NCBI GenBank assembly: GCA_022448525.1
Contig: JAKVCX010000001.1
Location: 484,734 to 548,733 of the forward strand
Reading direction: 5' to 3'
Origin: Tenacibaculum sp.
Lineage (GTDB): Bacteria > Bacteroidota > Bacteroidia > Flavobacteriales > Flavobacteriaceae
DNA length: 64,000 nucleotides
Numbering within the stretch: the stretch's first letter is position 1; each line of letters starts with the position of its first letter. The notes under the pieces were generated by a model, which worked only from the letters and a program-made list of their open reading frames with translations, searched no databases and was not told the origin of the DNA. The position numbers and the translations under genes are program-made. Below are positions 8,787 to 18,176 of this stretch, piece after piece.

Positions 8787-8794
8787 TACTTTTG
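8787..8794 (+). promoter_or_regulatory. -7 promoter box (TACTTTTG)
   Basis: TACTTTTG is an exact match to TAnnTTTG and lies 15 bp before the ATG at 8810, giving a short leader. The upstream TTG at 8757 is 27 bp away, longer than usual. Confidence 0.5.
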
Positions 8795-8809
8795 AATTAA
8801 AAATTAAAC

Positions 8810-9727
8810 ATGAGGTTTCTATTTGTTTTAATTGGCTTTTTAGCAACTATATCTTTATTTGCTGATCAAGACAGACGCCAGTATTCTTTTAAAAGTAAAA
8901 ACGGGTTTTTCGAATTAAAACCAAGTGATACAATATTTTCAGACAACAAAACCTATAGAGATTCCACTTATAATCCTAAGACAAAAGAATATGTAACAAA
9001 TAGTTACCAGCTTTCAGATCGCTTTTATTGGGGACTATATGATTTAAGAACAAATAAGAAGCTTTACACAATAAAAAATGATCGTTTATACATTGAAACT
9101 AAGACAGCTCTAATTTCTGAAAATGGTAAAAATGTAATTATTGTTGACGATTACAGTGGAGGTCTTGCTTTTCCTAGTTTAGAAATTGTCCATTTTTTCA
9201 ATGAAGGTAAACTTTTAAACACTCTCAAATTAGGTGACGTATTACATAATATGTGTAGCGTTTCTTACTCTGTAAGCCACATGAGATGGTGTTTTAATTT
9301 CAAGCTGTCGAAGGAGAATAAATTCACTATTGAAACCTATGAATACTTAAATTATATTTTTGATATAAACGGAACTTTAATTGGTAAATACTCTGATGAA
9401 AGTATTCTTCCTAATGATGATATTGTAAGTGCAAAAATTAAAAGACTCAAAAAAAACAGATACAAATTAACCATAGTACACTCCATTAGAGGCAAGCACA
9501 AAACAAACAGCATATTAACTGTGATTATTCCTGATAAAACTATGAGAAAGATTCATGGTAAGTTTTATGGTTTTCTTCCTTCTCGAAACAAAAAAATGAA
9601 TAATGGGTTTTACAAAACATTTGTTATGAGGAATAACAAACCTTTTCATACTAATTTTTGGTTCCCATCTTATAACAGTCAGGTTCATTGTAACTTCTTC
9701 AACAAAGAAGTTTTAGAAAAAAAATAG
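8810..9727 (+). CDS. Hypothetical secreted protein, 305 aa
   Basis: The signal peptide is MRFLFVLIGFLATISLFA (cleavage near residue 19). The mature protein is strand-rich, with YSFKSKNGFFELKPSDTIFSDNK near the N-terminus and VIIVDDYSGGLAFPSLEIVHFF at about residues 105-126. This reads like a small beta-propeller or WD-style sensor fold, but no repeat is convincing. Related hypothetical proteins are common in Flavobacteria. An exact -7 box directly upstream suggests its own promoter. Confidence 0.62.
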   Translation: MRFLFVLIGFLATISLFADQDRRQYSFKSKNGFFELKPSDTIFSDNKTYRDSTYNPKTKEYVTNSYQLSDRFYWGLYDLRTNKKLYTIKNDRLYIETKTALISENGKNVIIVDDYSGGLAFPSLEIVHFFNEGKLLNTLKLGDVLHNMCSVSYSVSHMRWCFNFKLSKENKFTIETYEYLNYIFDINGTLIGKYSDESILPNDDIVSAKIKRLKKNRYKLTIVHSIRGKHKTNSILTVIIPDKTMRKIHGKFYGFLPSRNKKMNNGFYKTFVMRNNKPFHTNFWFPSYNSQVHCNFFNKEVLEKK

Positions 9728-9800
9728 TTTAACTTTATTTCAGAAATAAAAATATGCTATTATCAAAAAAACATATTTTAAAAACTAATAAACCATTCTC

Positions 9801-10247
9801 ATGACAGCTAACGAATTAACGACCTTTCTTGAAAACGAACTGAACTCACTCATTTCTGAGCTAGAGCTTTATAAGGACGAAGCTAATATTTGGAAATTGA
9901 ATAAAAACATTTCTAATTCAGCTGGAAATTTAAGTTTACATTTAATTGGAAATTTACACACTTTCATAGGAAAAGAAATTGGTAATACTGGTTATGTAAG
10001 AAATAGAGAATTAGAATTTTCTCAACAAAATGTATCAAGAAATACCTTAATCGAAAGTATTCAAGAAACAAAAGAAATGATAAATAAAACTCTTCTTCCA
10101 CTTTCTGAAGAAGACCTTAAAAAAGAGTATCCCATTCTGAAATTTTCCAAACCAGAATCAATAGCCTTTTTTATGGTGCATTTAATTAAGCATTTAACTT
10201 ATCATTTAGGACAAGTTAATTATCACAGAAGATTGATTGACGAATAG
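9801..10247 (+). CDS. DinB-like (DUF1572) four-helix protein
   Basis: A 148-residue all-helical protein of the DinB/YfiT metal-binding superfamily. Candidate metal ligands are the histidines in LSLHLIGNLHTFIG (first helix pair) and in LIKHLTYHLGQVNYH at the C-terminus, the usual three-His arrangement. Some relatives are thiol-dependent S-transferases, but most are uncharacterised. It is followed after 14 bp by a Crp/Fnr regulator and then a DoxX-like gene, a plausible small stress or detoxification unit. Family good, reaction unknown. Confidence 0.78.
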   Translation: MTANELTTFLENELNSLISELELYKDEANIWKLNKNISNSAGNLSLHLIGNLHTFIGKEIGNTGYVRNRELEFSQQNVSRNTLIESIQETKEMINKTLLPLSEEDLKKEYPILKFSKPESIAFFMVHLIKHLTYHLGQVNYHRRLIDE

Positions 10248-10261
10248 CAATTACAATACAA

Positions 10262-10828
10262 ATGGAAGACATTAAAAAATTCATTGATCAAATAGAACCA
10301 ATGAGTAGTTCCGATTGGAATTTATTTTCTTCTAAATTGAAAAAGAAAGTAATTTCAAAAAAAACATCGTTACTGAAGATTGGTGAAATTGAAAACTCTC
10401 TATCTTTTATTTCAAATGGTATAGTTCGTTTATTTATACCGAAAGAAGAAAATGATATTACGTTTGGTTTTGTATTTGAAAATGAATTTGTTCTTGGTTA
10501 TGATTCATTTATTACTCGCACTCCTTCCCTTTATCAAATAGAAACTTTAACGGACAGTACATTATGGCAAATATCTTTCGATGATTTGCAAGATATTTAC
10601 AGTAAAACTAAAACAGGAAATATAATAGGTCGTAAAATGGCTGAGAACATGTTTTTGATTAAATCAAAAAGAGAGTTGTCTTTTTTAAATAAAACTGCTG
10701 AAGAGCGTTATTTAGAATTATTTCAAGAACGTCCAAAATTACTAAAATACATTCCACAAAAATACATTGCGTCATATATTGGATTAACACCACAAGCTTT
10801 AAGCAGAATTAGAAAACGAATTAGTTAA
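10262..10828 (+). CDS. Crp/Fnr family transcriptional regulator
   Basis: Residues about 20-115 form a cyclic-nucleotide-binding-like beta roll (SSKLKKKVISKKTSLLKIGE, then LSFISNGIVRLFI). The C-terminal winged helix contains EERYLELFQERPKLLKYIP followed by KYIASYIGLTPQALSRIRK as helix-turn-helix. The arginine and glutamate that contact cAMP in true CRP are not evident, as in most Bacteroidota members of this family. It lies between DinB-like and DoxX-like genes with gaps of 14 and about 65 bp and probably controls this unit. Length 188 aa is typical. Confidence 0.85.
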   Translation: MEDIKKFIDQIEPMSSSDWNLFSSKLKKKVISKKTSLLKIGEIENSLSFISNGIVRLFIPKEENDITFGFVFENEFVLGYDSFITRTPSLYQIETLTDSTLWQISFDDLQDIYSKTKTGNIIGRKMAENMFLIKSKRELSFLNKTAEERYLELFQERPKLLKYIPQKYIASYIGLTPQALSRIRKRIS

Positions 10829-10892
10829 CTTGGGTTCATTGTCTTATTCAATTCGGTTTACAAATTTTGTAAATAATTTAAATAAGACATTT

Positions 10893-11351
10893 ATGAAACC
10901 TTTAATTGTACTATTATCAACTTTTACACTAGTAATTCTCACGATAAAACTATTCACCAAAGAATACAATTTTTCTTTGGCTGCAAGAATTGCATTGGCT
11001 GTAATGTTATGTTTTACAGCATTAGGACATTTTTTATTTACTAAAGGAATGACAATGATGATTCCGCCTATGATTCCGTTTAAAACAAGTTTAGTTTATC
11101 TCACAGGTGTTTTTGAAGTTTTATTAGCCGTAGGAGTGTTAATTCCGAAAACACAAAAACTGAGTGGGTGGTTATTAATCTTCTTTCTTTTATTAATGTT
11201 ACCAGCAAATATTTATGCAGCAGTCAATCAAATCAACTATCAAAAAGGTACTTATGATGGAAACGGAATTTCCTATTTGTGGTTTAGAATACCTTTACAA
11301 ATTTTATTTATCCTTTGGACGTTTCTCTGTTCTATTAAAATCTATAAATAA
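10893..11351 (+). CDS. DoxX-like integral membrane protein
   Basis: ATG at 10893 is chosen over an upstream TTG because it begins directly with the first membrane helix (MKPLIVLLSTFTLVILTIKL). Four membrane segments fit the DoxX/YphA family of about 150 residues: residues 1-20, 28-48, 65-85 and 95-115, with a last hydrophobic stretch to the end. DoxX-like proteins are linked to redox or thiosulfate-related membrane complexes, but most are uncharacterised. Downstream of the Crp-like regulator; probably its target. Confidence 0.72.
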   Translation: MKPLIVLLSTFTLVILTIKLFTKEYNFSLAARIALAVMLCFTALGHFLFTKGMTMMIPPMIPFKTSLVYLTGVFEVLLAVGVLIPKTQKLSGWLLIFFLLLMLPANIYAAVNQINYQKGTYDGNGISYLWFRIPLQILFILWTFLCSIKIYK

Positions 11352-11613
11352 CCATGTCTTTCATGTCCATAATATTTTAATTACAATCCGTAAAAGGAAT
11401 AATAAACTTGATCCCTCCAAAAACAACCAGCTTCGCTTAAATAATTTATATTAATAATAGCCTTGTTATTCATCAGCCATTTTTGGAGTTAGATTGATAA
11501 AAAGTACAGAAAAACACCCTCTTCATTTTTAAGTTTTTTCTTACCTTATACGACTGAAAACCATTATACATCTATTTTAACATCCTTCAAATAAGGTTAT
11601 CAAAAAAAACAAA

Positions 11614-14600
11614 ATGACTACAACAATCAAACGACAGAAGATTACAAAAATGTTATGTTCATTTTTTGTATTTCTGACTTTAGTCTCTACAAGTTTTGCT
11701 CAAAAAAACAAGAAAGTAGCTGACAAGAAAAAACAGGACAAAAGTTCAATTTATAACGGACTAAAATTTCGAAGTATCGGTCCAGCTCTTATGTCTGGTA
11801 GAATTGCTGATATTGTTATTCATCCTAATAACGAAAATGTATGGTATGTCGGAGTAGCATCCGGTGGAGTTTGGAAAACTGAAAATTCAGGAACAACTTG
11901 GAATTCTATTTTTGACGGACAAGTTAGTTACTCGATAGGTTGTGTAACTCTTGATCCTCAAAACCCAGAAATTGTTTGGGTTGGAACTGGAGAAAATGAC
12001 GGTGGAAGACATATCGGATATGGAGATGGAATTTATAAAAGTGAAGATGGTGGGAAATCATGGAAAAACATGGGATTAAAAAATTCAGAACACCTTTCTA
12101 AAATTATAATTCACCCAAAAGATTCGAAAATCATGTGGGTAGCTTCTCAAGGACCATTATGGAGTGGTGGCGGTGAGCGCGGTGTTTTCAAATCTACCGA
12201 TGGAGGTAAAACTTGGAAACAAACCCTTGGAGATGATCAATGGGTTGGTGCAACCGATTTATTAATTGACCCAAGAAATCCAGATTTATTATATGCAGCA
12301 ACTTGGCAACGTCATAGAACAGTTGCTGGTTATTTAGGCGGTGGACCAGGAACCGGAATTTTCAAATCAAACGACGGTGGAGAAAATTGGGTTAAACTAA
12401 AAACGGGACTACCAAATAGTAATATGGGGAAAATTGGGTTAGCTATTTCTCCTCAAAAACCTGATGTAATTTATGCAGCTATTGAATTAGATAGAAGAAC
12501 AGGTGGAGTGTACAAAAGCGAAAATAAAGGTGGTTCATGGAAAAAGATGAGTAACGCGGTGTCTGGTGGTACTGGACCACATTATTATCAAGAGCTTTAT
12601 GCTTCTCCTCATCGATTTGACCATCTTTATTTAGCAAATAACTATATGTTGGAGTCATTTGACGGAGGGAAGACTTTTACTCAAATGAACGAATCTGAAA
12701 AACATGTAGACAACCATGCTGTAGCTTTCAAAAAAAACGATCCAAATTATATATTAGTAGGTTGTGATGGAGGTTTATACGAAAGTTTTGACAGAACTAA
12801 AAACTGGAAATATATTAATAACTTACCAGTTACTCAATTTTATAAAATTGCAGTTGATGATGCAGAACCATTCTACTATGTTTATGGAGGAACACAAGAT
12901 AACAGTACGCAAGGAGCGCCTTCTAGAACAGACAACATTCATGGAATTAGAAATTCAGATTGGTTTATTGTTTTGGGAGGTGACGGACATCAACCTGCTA
13001 CAGAGCCAGGCAATCCAAATATTGTTTATGCACAATGGCAACAAGGAAATTTAAATCGTCACGATAGAATCACTGGGGAAAATGTTAGTATTAAACCTCA
13101 GCCAGAATTAGGTGAAAAGGCTGAACGTCATAATTGGGATGCACCAATTTTGGTAAGCCCACATAATCCTAAACGAATTTATCATGCCTCTCAAAGAGTA
13201 TGGAAATCTGATGATCGAGGTGATTCTTGGCAACCAATTTCTGAAGATTTAACAAATAACATGGAGCGAATTCAAACTCCTTTCTTCGGAAAAAAACAAA
13301 AATGGGATAACGCATGGGACATCTATGCAATGTCTAACTATAGTACAATTACTTCATTATCGGAATCTCCAAAGCAAGAAGGATTAATTTATGCAGGAAC
13401 TGATGATGGAATAATTCAAGTAACAGAAAATGGAGGAGCAAATTGGAGAAAAGTAGACTTTTCTAAAATAAAAGGCTTACCAGAAACTGCCTTTGTAAAT
13501 GATATAAAAGCAGATTTATTTGATGAAAATGTAGTGTATGCAGTATTCGATAATCACAAATTTGGAGATTATCAACCATATCTTTTTAAAAGTTCAGACA
13601 AAGGAAAAACATGGAAAAGTATTGCTAACAACTTACCAGATCGAACATTATTATGGCGAATTGTTCAAGATCATGTGAATAGTAATTTATTGTTTTTAGG
13701 AACTGAGTTTGGTGTTTACTTCACTAATGATAGTGGAAATTCTTGGGTAAAATTAAAATCAGGATTACCTAACATCTCAGTTAGAGACTTAGCTATTCAA
13801 AAAAGAGAAAATGATCTAATCGCAGGAACTTTCGGAAGAGGAATTTACATTCTTGATGATTATTCAGCTTTACGTACAATTAATTCTGATAGTGAAGCTC
13901 AATTATTCAAACCAAGAGCTGGTAAATGGTACATGCAAAGGAGAGTTTTAGGCGGAGGAAGAAAAGCATCACAAGGTGATAACTTTTTTGTAGCTGATAA
14001 TCCTCCTTTTGGCGTAGAGTTTACTTATTATGTAAAAAACAATTTCAAATCTAAAGCGGCAAAACGTAAAGAGCAAGAAAAAGAAATTGAGAAAAATAAA
14101 GGTATTGTATCTGTTCCTGCTTGGTCTGTTTTAGAAGATGAACAAAAGGAAATAAAACCAAAGTTATGGCTATTTATTAGTGATAATGATAATAATATCC
14201 TCAGAAGAATTGAGGTTAAAAATTCTAAAGGAACTGGAAGAATTAATTGGGATCTTTCAACTGAACCAACCTACACAATTTCACCCAATAATGTAACCAG
14301 AAACGGACGCGGTTATATGGTTGCTCCTGGGAATTATTACGCTCAGCTGTTTAAACAAATTGAAGGAAAGTATTCTACTTTAGGAAACAAAGTTTCATTT
14401 GATGTAAAAGCTTTTGGTAAAAAAGGTATGCAAGGTAGTACTCCTGACAATGTAGTTTCTCATTGGAAGAATGTAGCTAATTTATCAACTAAAGTAAGCG
14501 ATTTAGGAAGTGACATTAGAGAATCGAAACAAACAATAACGGTACTTTTAAAAGCCTATGACCGTGCATCTAAAAGAAATGAAAATCTTCATTCAGAACT

Positions 14601-14883
14601 TTTAACGCTTCGAACAAAAATTTTAAAATTAGAGCAACAATTCAGCGGAAGTAAACCTCGAAGAGAAGTCGGAGAAAAAAATGAATATCCTAGTATAAGA
14701 GATTATATGTGGGCTGCCAGTGCAAGTACTACTTATGGTCCAACAAAAGCACATTTAAAATATTTGAGTAATGCAAACAAATTATATAATTCGATGCTTA
14801 CTGATTTAAATCTTATTAAAAACTCAATAGCTCCAGCGAAAGCCCAATTAAAACAAATAGGAGCTCCTAACATTAAAAATTAA
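11614..14883 (+). CDS. Secreted VPS10/sortilin-like BNR-repeat protein, 1089 aa
   Basis: After a signal peptide (residues about 12-30, ending SFAQ), most of the protein is a large beta-propeller with many Asp-box (BNR) repeats. Clear copies are KSEDGGKSWK, KSTDGGKTWK, KSNDGGENWV and KSSDKGKTWK. This is the layout of the VPS10/sortilin-like glycosidase-related proteins of Bacteroidota. The last 300 residues form a C-terminal region with helical segments and no recognisable T9SS domain. Asp-boxes are structural, so enzymatic activity cannot be inferred. A paralogue of similar size lies at 44766. A hairpin terminator follows immediately. Confidence 0.85.
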   Translation: MTTTIKRQKITKMLCSFFVFLTLVSTSFAQKNKKVADKKKQDKSSIYNGLKFRSIGPALMSGRIADIVIHPNNENVWYVGVASGGVWKTENSGTTWNSIFDGQVSYSIGCVTLDPQNPEIVWVGTGENDGGRHIGYGDGIYKSEDGGKSWKNMGLKNSEHLSKIIIHPKDSKIMWVASQGPLWSGGGERGVFKSTDGGKTWKQTLGDDQWVGATDLLIDPRNPDLLYAATWQRHRTVAGYLGGGPGTGIFKSNDGGENWVKLKTGLPNSNMGKIGLAISPQKPDVIYAAIELDRRTGGVYKSENKGGSWKKMSNAVSGGTGPHYYQELYASPHRFDHLYLANNYMLESFDGGKTFTQMNESEKHVDNHAVAFKKNDPNYILVGCDGGLYESFDRTKNWKYINNLPVTQFYKIAVDDAEPFYYVYGGTQDNSTQGAPSRTDNIHGIRNSDWFIVLGGDGHQPATEPGNPNIVYAQWQQGNLNRHDRITGENVSIKPQPELGEKAERHNWDAPILVSPHNPKRIYHASQRVWKSDDRGDSWQPISEDLTNNMERIQTPFFGKKQKWDNAWDIYAMSNYSTITSLSESPKQEGLIYAGTDDGIIQVTENGGANWRKVDFSKIKGLPETAFVNDIKADLFDENVVYAVFDNHKFGDYQPYLFKSSDKGKTWKSIANNLPDRTLLWRIVQDHVNSNLLFLGTEFGVYFTNDSGNSWVKLKSGLPNISVRDLAIQKRENDLIAGTFGRGIYILDDYSALRTINSDSEAQLFKPRAGKWYMQRRVLGGGRKASQGDNFFVADNPPFGVEFTYYVKNNFKSKAAKRKEQEKEIEKNKGIVSVPAWSVLEDEQKEIKPKLWLFISDNDNNILRRIEVKNSKGTGRINWDLSTEPTYTISPNNVTRNGRGYMVAPGNYYAQLFKQIEGKYSTLGNKVSFDVKAFGKKGMQGSTPDNVVSHWKNVANLSTKVSDLGSDIRESKQTITVLLKAYDRASKRNENLHSELLTLRTKILKLEQQFSGSKPRREVGEKNEYPSIRDYMWAASASTTYGPTKAHLKYLSNANKLYNSMLTDLNLIKNSIAPAKAQLKQIGAPNIKN

Positions 14884-14891
14884 TTTATTTC

Positions 14892-14930
14892 AAAAGCCTA
14901 GATCATATCAAGTAATCTAGGCTTTTTCTT
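14892..14930 (+). terminator. Rho-independent terminator
   Basis: Stem AAAGCCTAGAT / ATCTAGGCTTT with a nine-base loop and a T-rich tail, 9 bp after the VPS10 gene stop. Confidence 0.85.
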
Positions 14931-15002
14931 TTTCATATGATTTTATCAAATTACTTTTTTAAATAAAACTAAATTTCTTGAAAATTTTAACTCAACCCTA
15001 TC

Positions 15003-16760
15003 ATGATAAAAACCACTCACTTATCCACTTGGATAAAAATAATCACTCTTTTTCTCTTTACCTCTCTGCTATTCTCATGTTCTGAATCGAATCAAAAAGA
15101 AGAACAAGTAGATATTCAAATTTCATTTTTACCTGAACAAGATGAAAATAAGCTAGATGGAAGAATGATTTTGTTGCTTTCAAAAGATAATGAAACTGAA
15201 CCACGATTTCAATTAAGAGATGACTCAAAAACTTGTCAGGGCTTCGGAATGGATATTACAAATTGGGATCCTCAAAAATCAATTCAATTTGATTCCAAAG
15301 CGTTTGGTTATCCTGTTCAAAGCTTTAGTGAATTACCATCAGGAGAATTTTATGTACAAGCTTTATTTCATAAATATGAAACTTTTAATAGAGCCGATGG
15401 TCATACAGTTAAACTTCCTATGGACAGAGGTGAAGGTCAACAATGGAATAAAGCTCCAGGGAATCTCTACTCTACTCCTCAAAAAATTACTATTACAAAT
15501 GGGAAATTACCAAAACTGGGTATAAAACTAGATCAAAAAATTCCTGCAATTACTCCACCTGAAGATTCGAAATATATCAAGCATATTAAAATAAAAAGCA
15601 AGCTTTTAAGTGATTTTTGGGGACGTGACATGTATTTAGGTGCCCATGTTCTTTTACCAGAAGGATGGGATTCTAACCCAAATGTAAAGTACCCACTAGC
15701 TATTTTTCATGGACATTTTCCTGCGGATTTTGGTGGATTTCGAACCACTCCTCCCGATAAAAACCTTGAACCTGAATACAGTGAAAGATTTAATGTAGAA
15801 GGATATAATATAATGGTACAACAAGAGGCTTATGACTTTTATAAAACTTGGACTGGTCCAAATTTCCCAAGAGTTATTGCCATTGAAATACAACATCCAA
15901 CTCCTTATTACGATGACTCTTATGCTGTAAACAGTGAGGCGCAAGGTCCATACGGTGACGCTATAACCTATGAGCTTATTCCTTATATTGAAAAACAATT
16001 TAGAGGAATCGGAGAAGGATGGTCTAGATTCGTTTATGGCGGAAGTACAGGTGGTTGGGAATCACTGGCCGTTCAAGTAAAATATCCAAAAGAATATGGA
16101 ATGTGTTTCGCCGCTTGTCCTGACCCTATTGATTTTAGAGCTTACTGCTTGGTCAATATTTATGAAGATAAAAACGCCTATTATAAAGAAGGCGATTTCC
16201 GTAAAACGCTAGTTGCTGGTCATCGTGATTATTTAGGAAATGTAGATGCAACCTTGCGTGATATGAATTATAGAGAATTAGTACTAGGAACAAAAGGAAG
16301 ATCTGGACAACAATGGGATATTTGGGAAGCTACTTATTCTCCAATTGACGAAGAAGGTTATCCAAAAAGAATTTGGGATCGTATGACCGGAGAAATTGAC
16401 AAAGAGGTTGCTGAATATTGGAAAGAGAATTATGATTTAGCCTACATTTTAAAAAGAGATTGGGCAAAACATGGTGAAGACTGGAAAAATAAAATTCATT
16501 TATACTGTGGTGATATGGATAATTACTATTTGAACAATGCTGTTTATTTAGCCGAAGAAATTTTATCTGAAACAACAGCACCGTATTATAACGGCGAAGT
16601 TGATTATGGTGACAGAGCTGAGCATTGCTGGAATGGTGATCACGATAATGGAAATCATATTAGTCGATTACGATATCATAGAATGTTTATTAAAAAATAT
16701 GTTGATAAAGTTCAAAATGTTGCACCTAAAGGAGCTGACTTAAAAAGTTGGAGGTACTAA
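15003..16760 (+). CDS. Lipoprotein alpha/beta hydrolase (esterase-like), 585 aa
   Basis: The lipoprotein signal ends LLFSCSES (lipobox Cys near residue 26). An N-terminal beta-sandwich of about 150 residues resembles the domain ahead of enterochelin-esterase-like hydrolases. The catalytic domain follows, with YPLAIFHGHFPADFGG as a strand and oxyanion region, and nucleophile elbow YGGSTGGWES with Ser348. A His in RAEHCWNGDHDNG is a candidate for the triad. Substrate unknown; cell-surface or periplasmic. Size is larger than the family's core because of the N-terminal domain. A -7 box was not obvious. Confidence 0.78.
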   Translation: MIKTTHLSTWIKIITLFLFTSLLFSCSESNQKEEQVDIQISFLPEQDENKLDGRMILLLSKDNETEPRFQLRDDSKTCQGFGMDITNWDPQKSIQFDSKAFGYPVQSFSELPSGEFYVQALFHKYETFNRADGHTVKLPMDRGEGQQWNKAPGNLYSTPQKITITNGKLPKLGIKLDQKIPAITPPEDSKYIKHIKIKSKLLSDFWGRDMYLGAHVLLPEGWDSNPNVKYPLAIFHGHFPADFGGFRTTPPDKNLEPEYSERFNVEGYNIMVQQEAYDFYKTWTGPNFPRVIAIEIQHPTPYYDDSYAVNSEAQGPYGDAITYELIPYIEKQFRGIGEGWSRFVYGGSTGGWESLAVQVKYPKEYGMCFAACPDPIDFRAYCLVNIYEDKNAYYKEGDFRKTLVAGHRDYLGNVDATLRDMNYRELVLGTKGRSGQQWDIWEATYSPIDEEGYPKRIWDRMTGEIDKEVAEYWKENYDLAYILKRDWAKHGEDWKNKIHLYCGDMDNYYLNNAVYLAEEILSETTAPYYNGEVDYGDRAEHCWNGDHDNGNHISRLRYHRMFIKKYVDKVQNVAPKGADLKSWRY

Positions 16761-16834
16761 AAACTAAGTTAATTTCTTATAAAGAAGTATTATGCTGTAA
16801 AATAATATAAGACGAATTAAAAACATCTATACGA

Positions 16835-17479
16835 ATGAAGTTTAGTTTCATTTTTACTTTTATTTATTTTTATGGCATAATACTTTTTTCATTAATTGAA
16901 ACTAAAAATGAACGTGTTATTTTCTTCCTTCATAACCGTTTCTTAGAAACTCATGAATTAAATGAGACTCACCCTGAATATGGCAGAACAGAATATCTTG
17001 AAATAATTAAGAAATTTAAAAATCGAGGATTTAAAGTTATTTCTGAAAAGCGCGAAGGAAATGTGAATGCTAGATCTTATGCCTTAAAAATTGTACAACA
17101 GATTCAACTTTTACTAAAAAGCGGTACGCCACCAAATAATATAACTATTGTTGGTACCTCGAAAGGCGGTTATATTGCTCAATACGTTTCCACATTAGCC
17201 AACATACCTAATCTAAACTTTGTTTTTATTGGATGCTTCCAGGACTCTGACATTGAAAACATTCCTGAAATTAATTATTGCGGAAATATCTTATCAATTT
17301 ACGAAAAATCAGACCCCTACGGAGTTTCAGCTAAAGAAAGAATAAAAACGTCAACCTGTGAAATTGAAAATTTTAAGGAAATAGCTCTAAATACAAAAAT
17401 GAAGCACGGCTTTTTATTTAAGGCTTTGGATGAATGGATTCAACCAACTATTAGATGGGTCGAGGCTAAATATCATTAA
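16835..17479 (+). CDS. Alpha/beta hydrolase, 214 aa
   Basis: An N-terminal hydrophobic segment (residues 1-20) is followed by a small hydrolase domain: strand VIFFLHNRF, then nucleophile elbow VGTSKGGYIA with Ser near residue 109. The acid and base of the triad are probably Asp in YEKSDPYG and His in KMKHGFLF. At 214 aa it is close to minimal for this fold. Located 74 bp after the lipoprotein esterase, so possibly the same transcript. Substrate unknown. Confidence 0.72.
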   Translation: MKFSFIFTFIYFYGIILFSLIETKNERVIFFLHNRFLETHELNETHPEYGRTEYLEIIKKFKNRGFKVISEKREGNVNARSYALKIVQQIQLLLKSGTPPNNITIVGTSKGGYIAQYVSTLANIPNLNFVFIGCFQDSDIENIPEINYCGNILSIYEKSDPYGVSAKERIKTSTCEIENFKEIALNTKMKHGFLFKALDEWIQPTIRWVEAKYH

Positions 17480-17724
17480 GAATATTTGTCCTTTTTCTGC
17501 TAAATTTTAACTTCATCATTCTCTACTTTTTATTTACATTTACACAAAATAATGCTATCTCTATTTAATCATAAACTAAATAGAATAAAAAATAAAAAAA
17601 TTGAATTCCCCTTTTCCTAAACCATCAAAATTGGACTTTTAGATTAAATAAGAGAATAATACTTATTGTATTAAAGCCAAAATGGAAAATATGATGAACA
17701 AAAAAAGCTAATTCAAAAATCAAT

Positions 17725-18174
17725 ATGAAATACATCTTAAAATTAATTTTCCTCTCCGGGTTTATTCCTATTACGCATAGTCAGGAATTAAACTCTGTTA
17801 ACAGCGGCTCGTATTCTTTTAACAATTTAATTTATTCTGTTGGAGAAGTTTATGTCATTCCATCAAATAAGGACAAAACAAGTGCCGGTATTATTGGTGC
17901 AGTCTCAACAATAAATAACACTACCTTGGGTGTTGATGATTACGATATCTCTCAAAAAATAAAGTATTTTCCAAACCCAACAAATCAATCTCTATTTATA
18001 AATTCCAATGAAATTATTATCAAAGAGCTTTCATTATTTGATATAAATGGACGATTAATTGCGACGAAAAAAGTAATAAATAATCAAATAAACTTAGAAA
18101 ATTTACAAGCTGGAATTTATTTTATCAAAACAGACAATCCTAAAGTTCAAGCATTTAAAATCATAAAAAAATAA
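17725..18174 (+). CDS. Short T9SS type A sorting-domain protein
   Basis: A signal peptide (residues 1-20) leads into a short strand region (NSGSYSFNNLIYSVGEVYVIP). Residues about 85-149 are a type A T9SS C-terminal domain: KYFPNPTNQSLFIN at its start, ELSLFDINGRLI, then the closing LQAGIYFIKT...FKIIKK. Such domains direct cargo through the outer membrane and are removed at the surface. Only about 65 residues remain as cargo, a known short type that tends to precede secreted structural proteins. The next gene starts 2 bp after its stop, so the two form an operon. Confidence 0.85.
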   Translation: MKYILKLIFLSGFIPITHSQELNSVNSGSYSFNNLIYSVGEVYVIPSNKDKTSAGIIGAVSTINNTTLGVDDYDISQKIKYFPNPTNQSLFINSNEIIIKELSLFDINGRLIATKKVINNQINLENLQAGIYFIKTDNPKVQAFKIIKK

Positions 18175-18176
18175 CT

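Noticed and set aside
9728..9800. Terminator AAAATATG / CATATTTT
   Set aside because: A+T-only stem with a long loop; too weak to call.
11215..11454. Plus-strand 79-codon frame
   Set aside because: Out of frame with the DoxX-like gene and continues into non-coding sequence; low-complexity composition.
11413..11495. Inverted repeat CTCCAAAAA / TTTTTGGAG
   Set aside because: Loop longer than 60 bases and no T-run; likely chance in AT-rich sequence.
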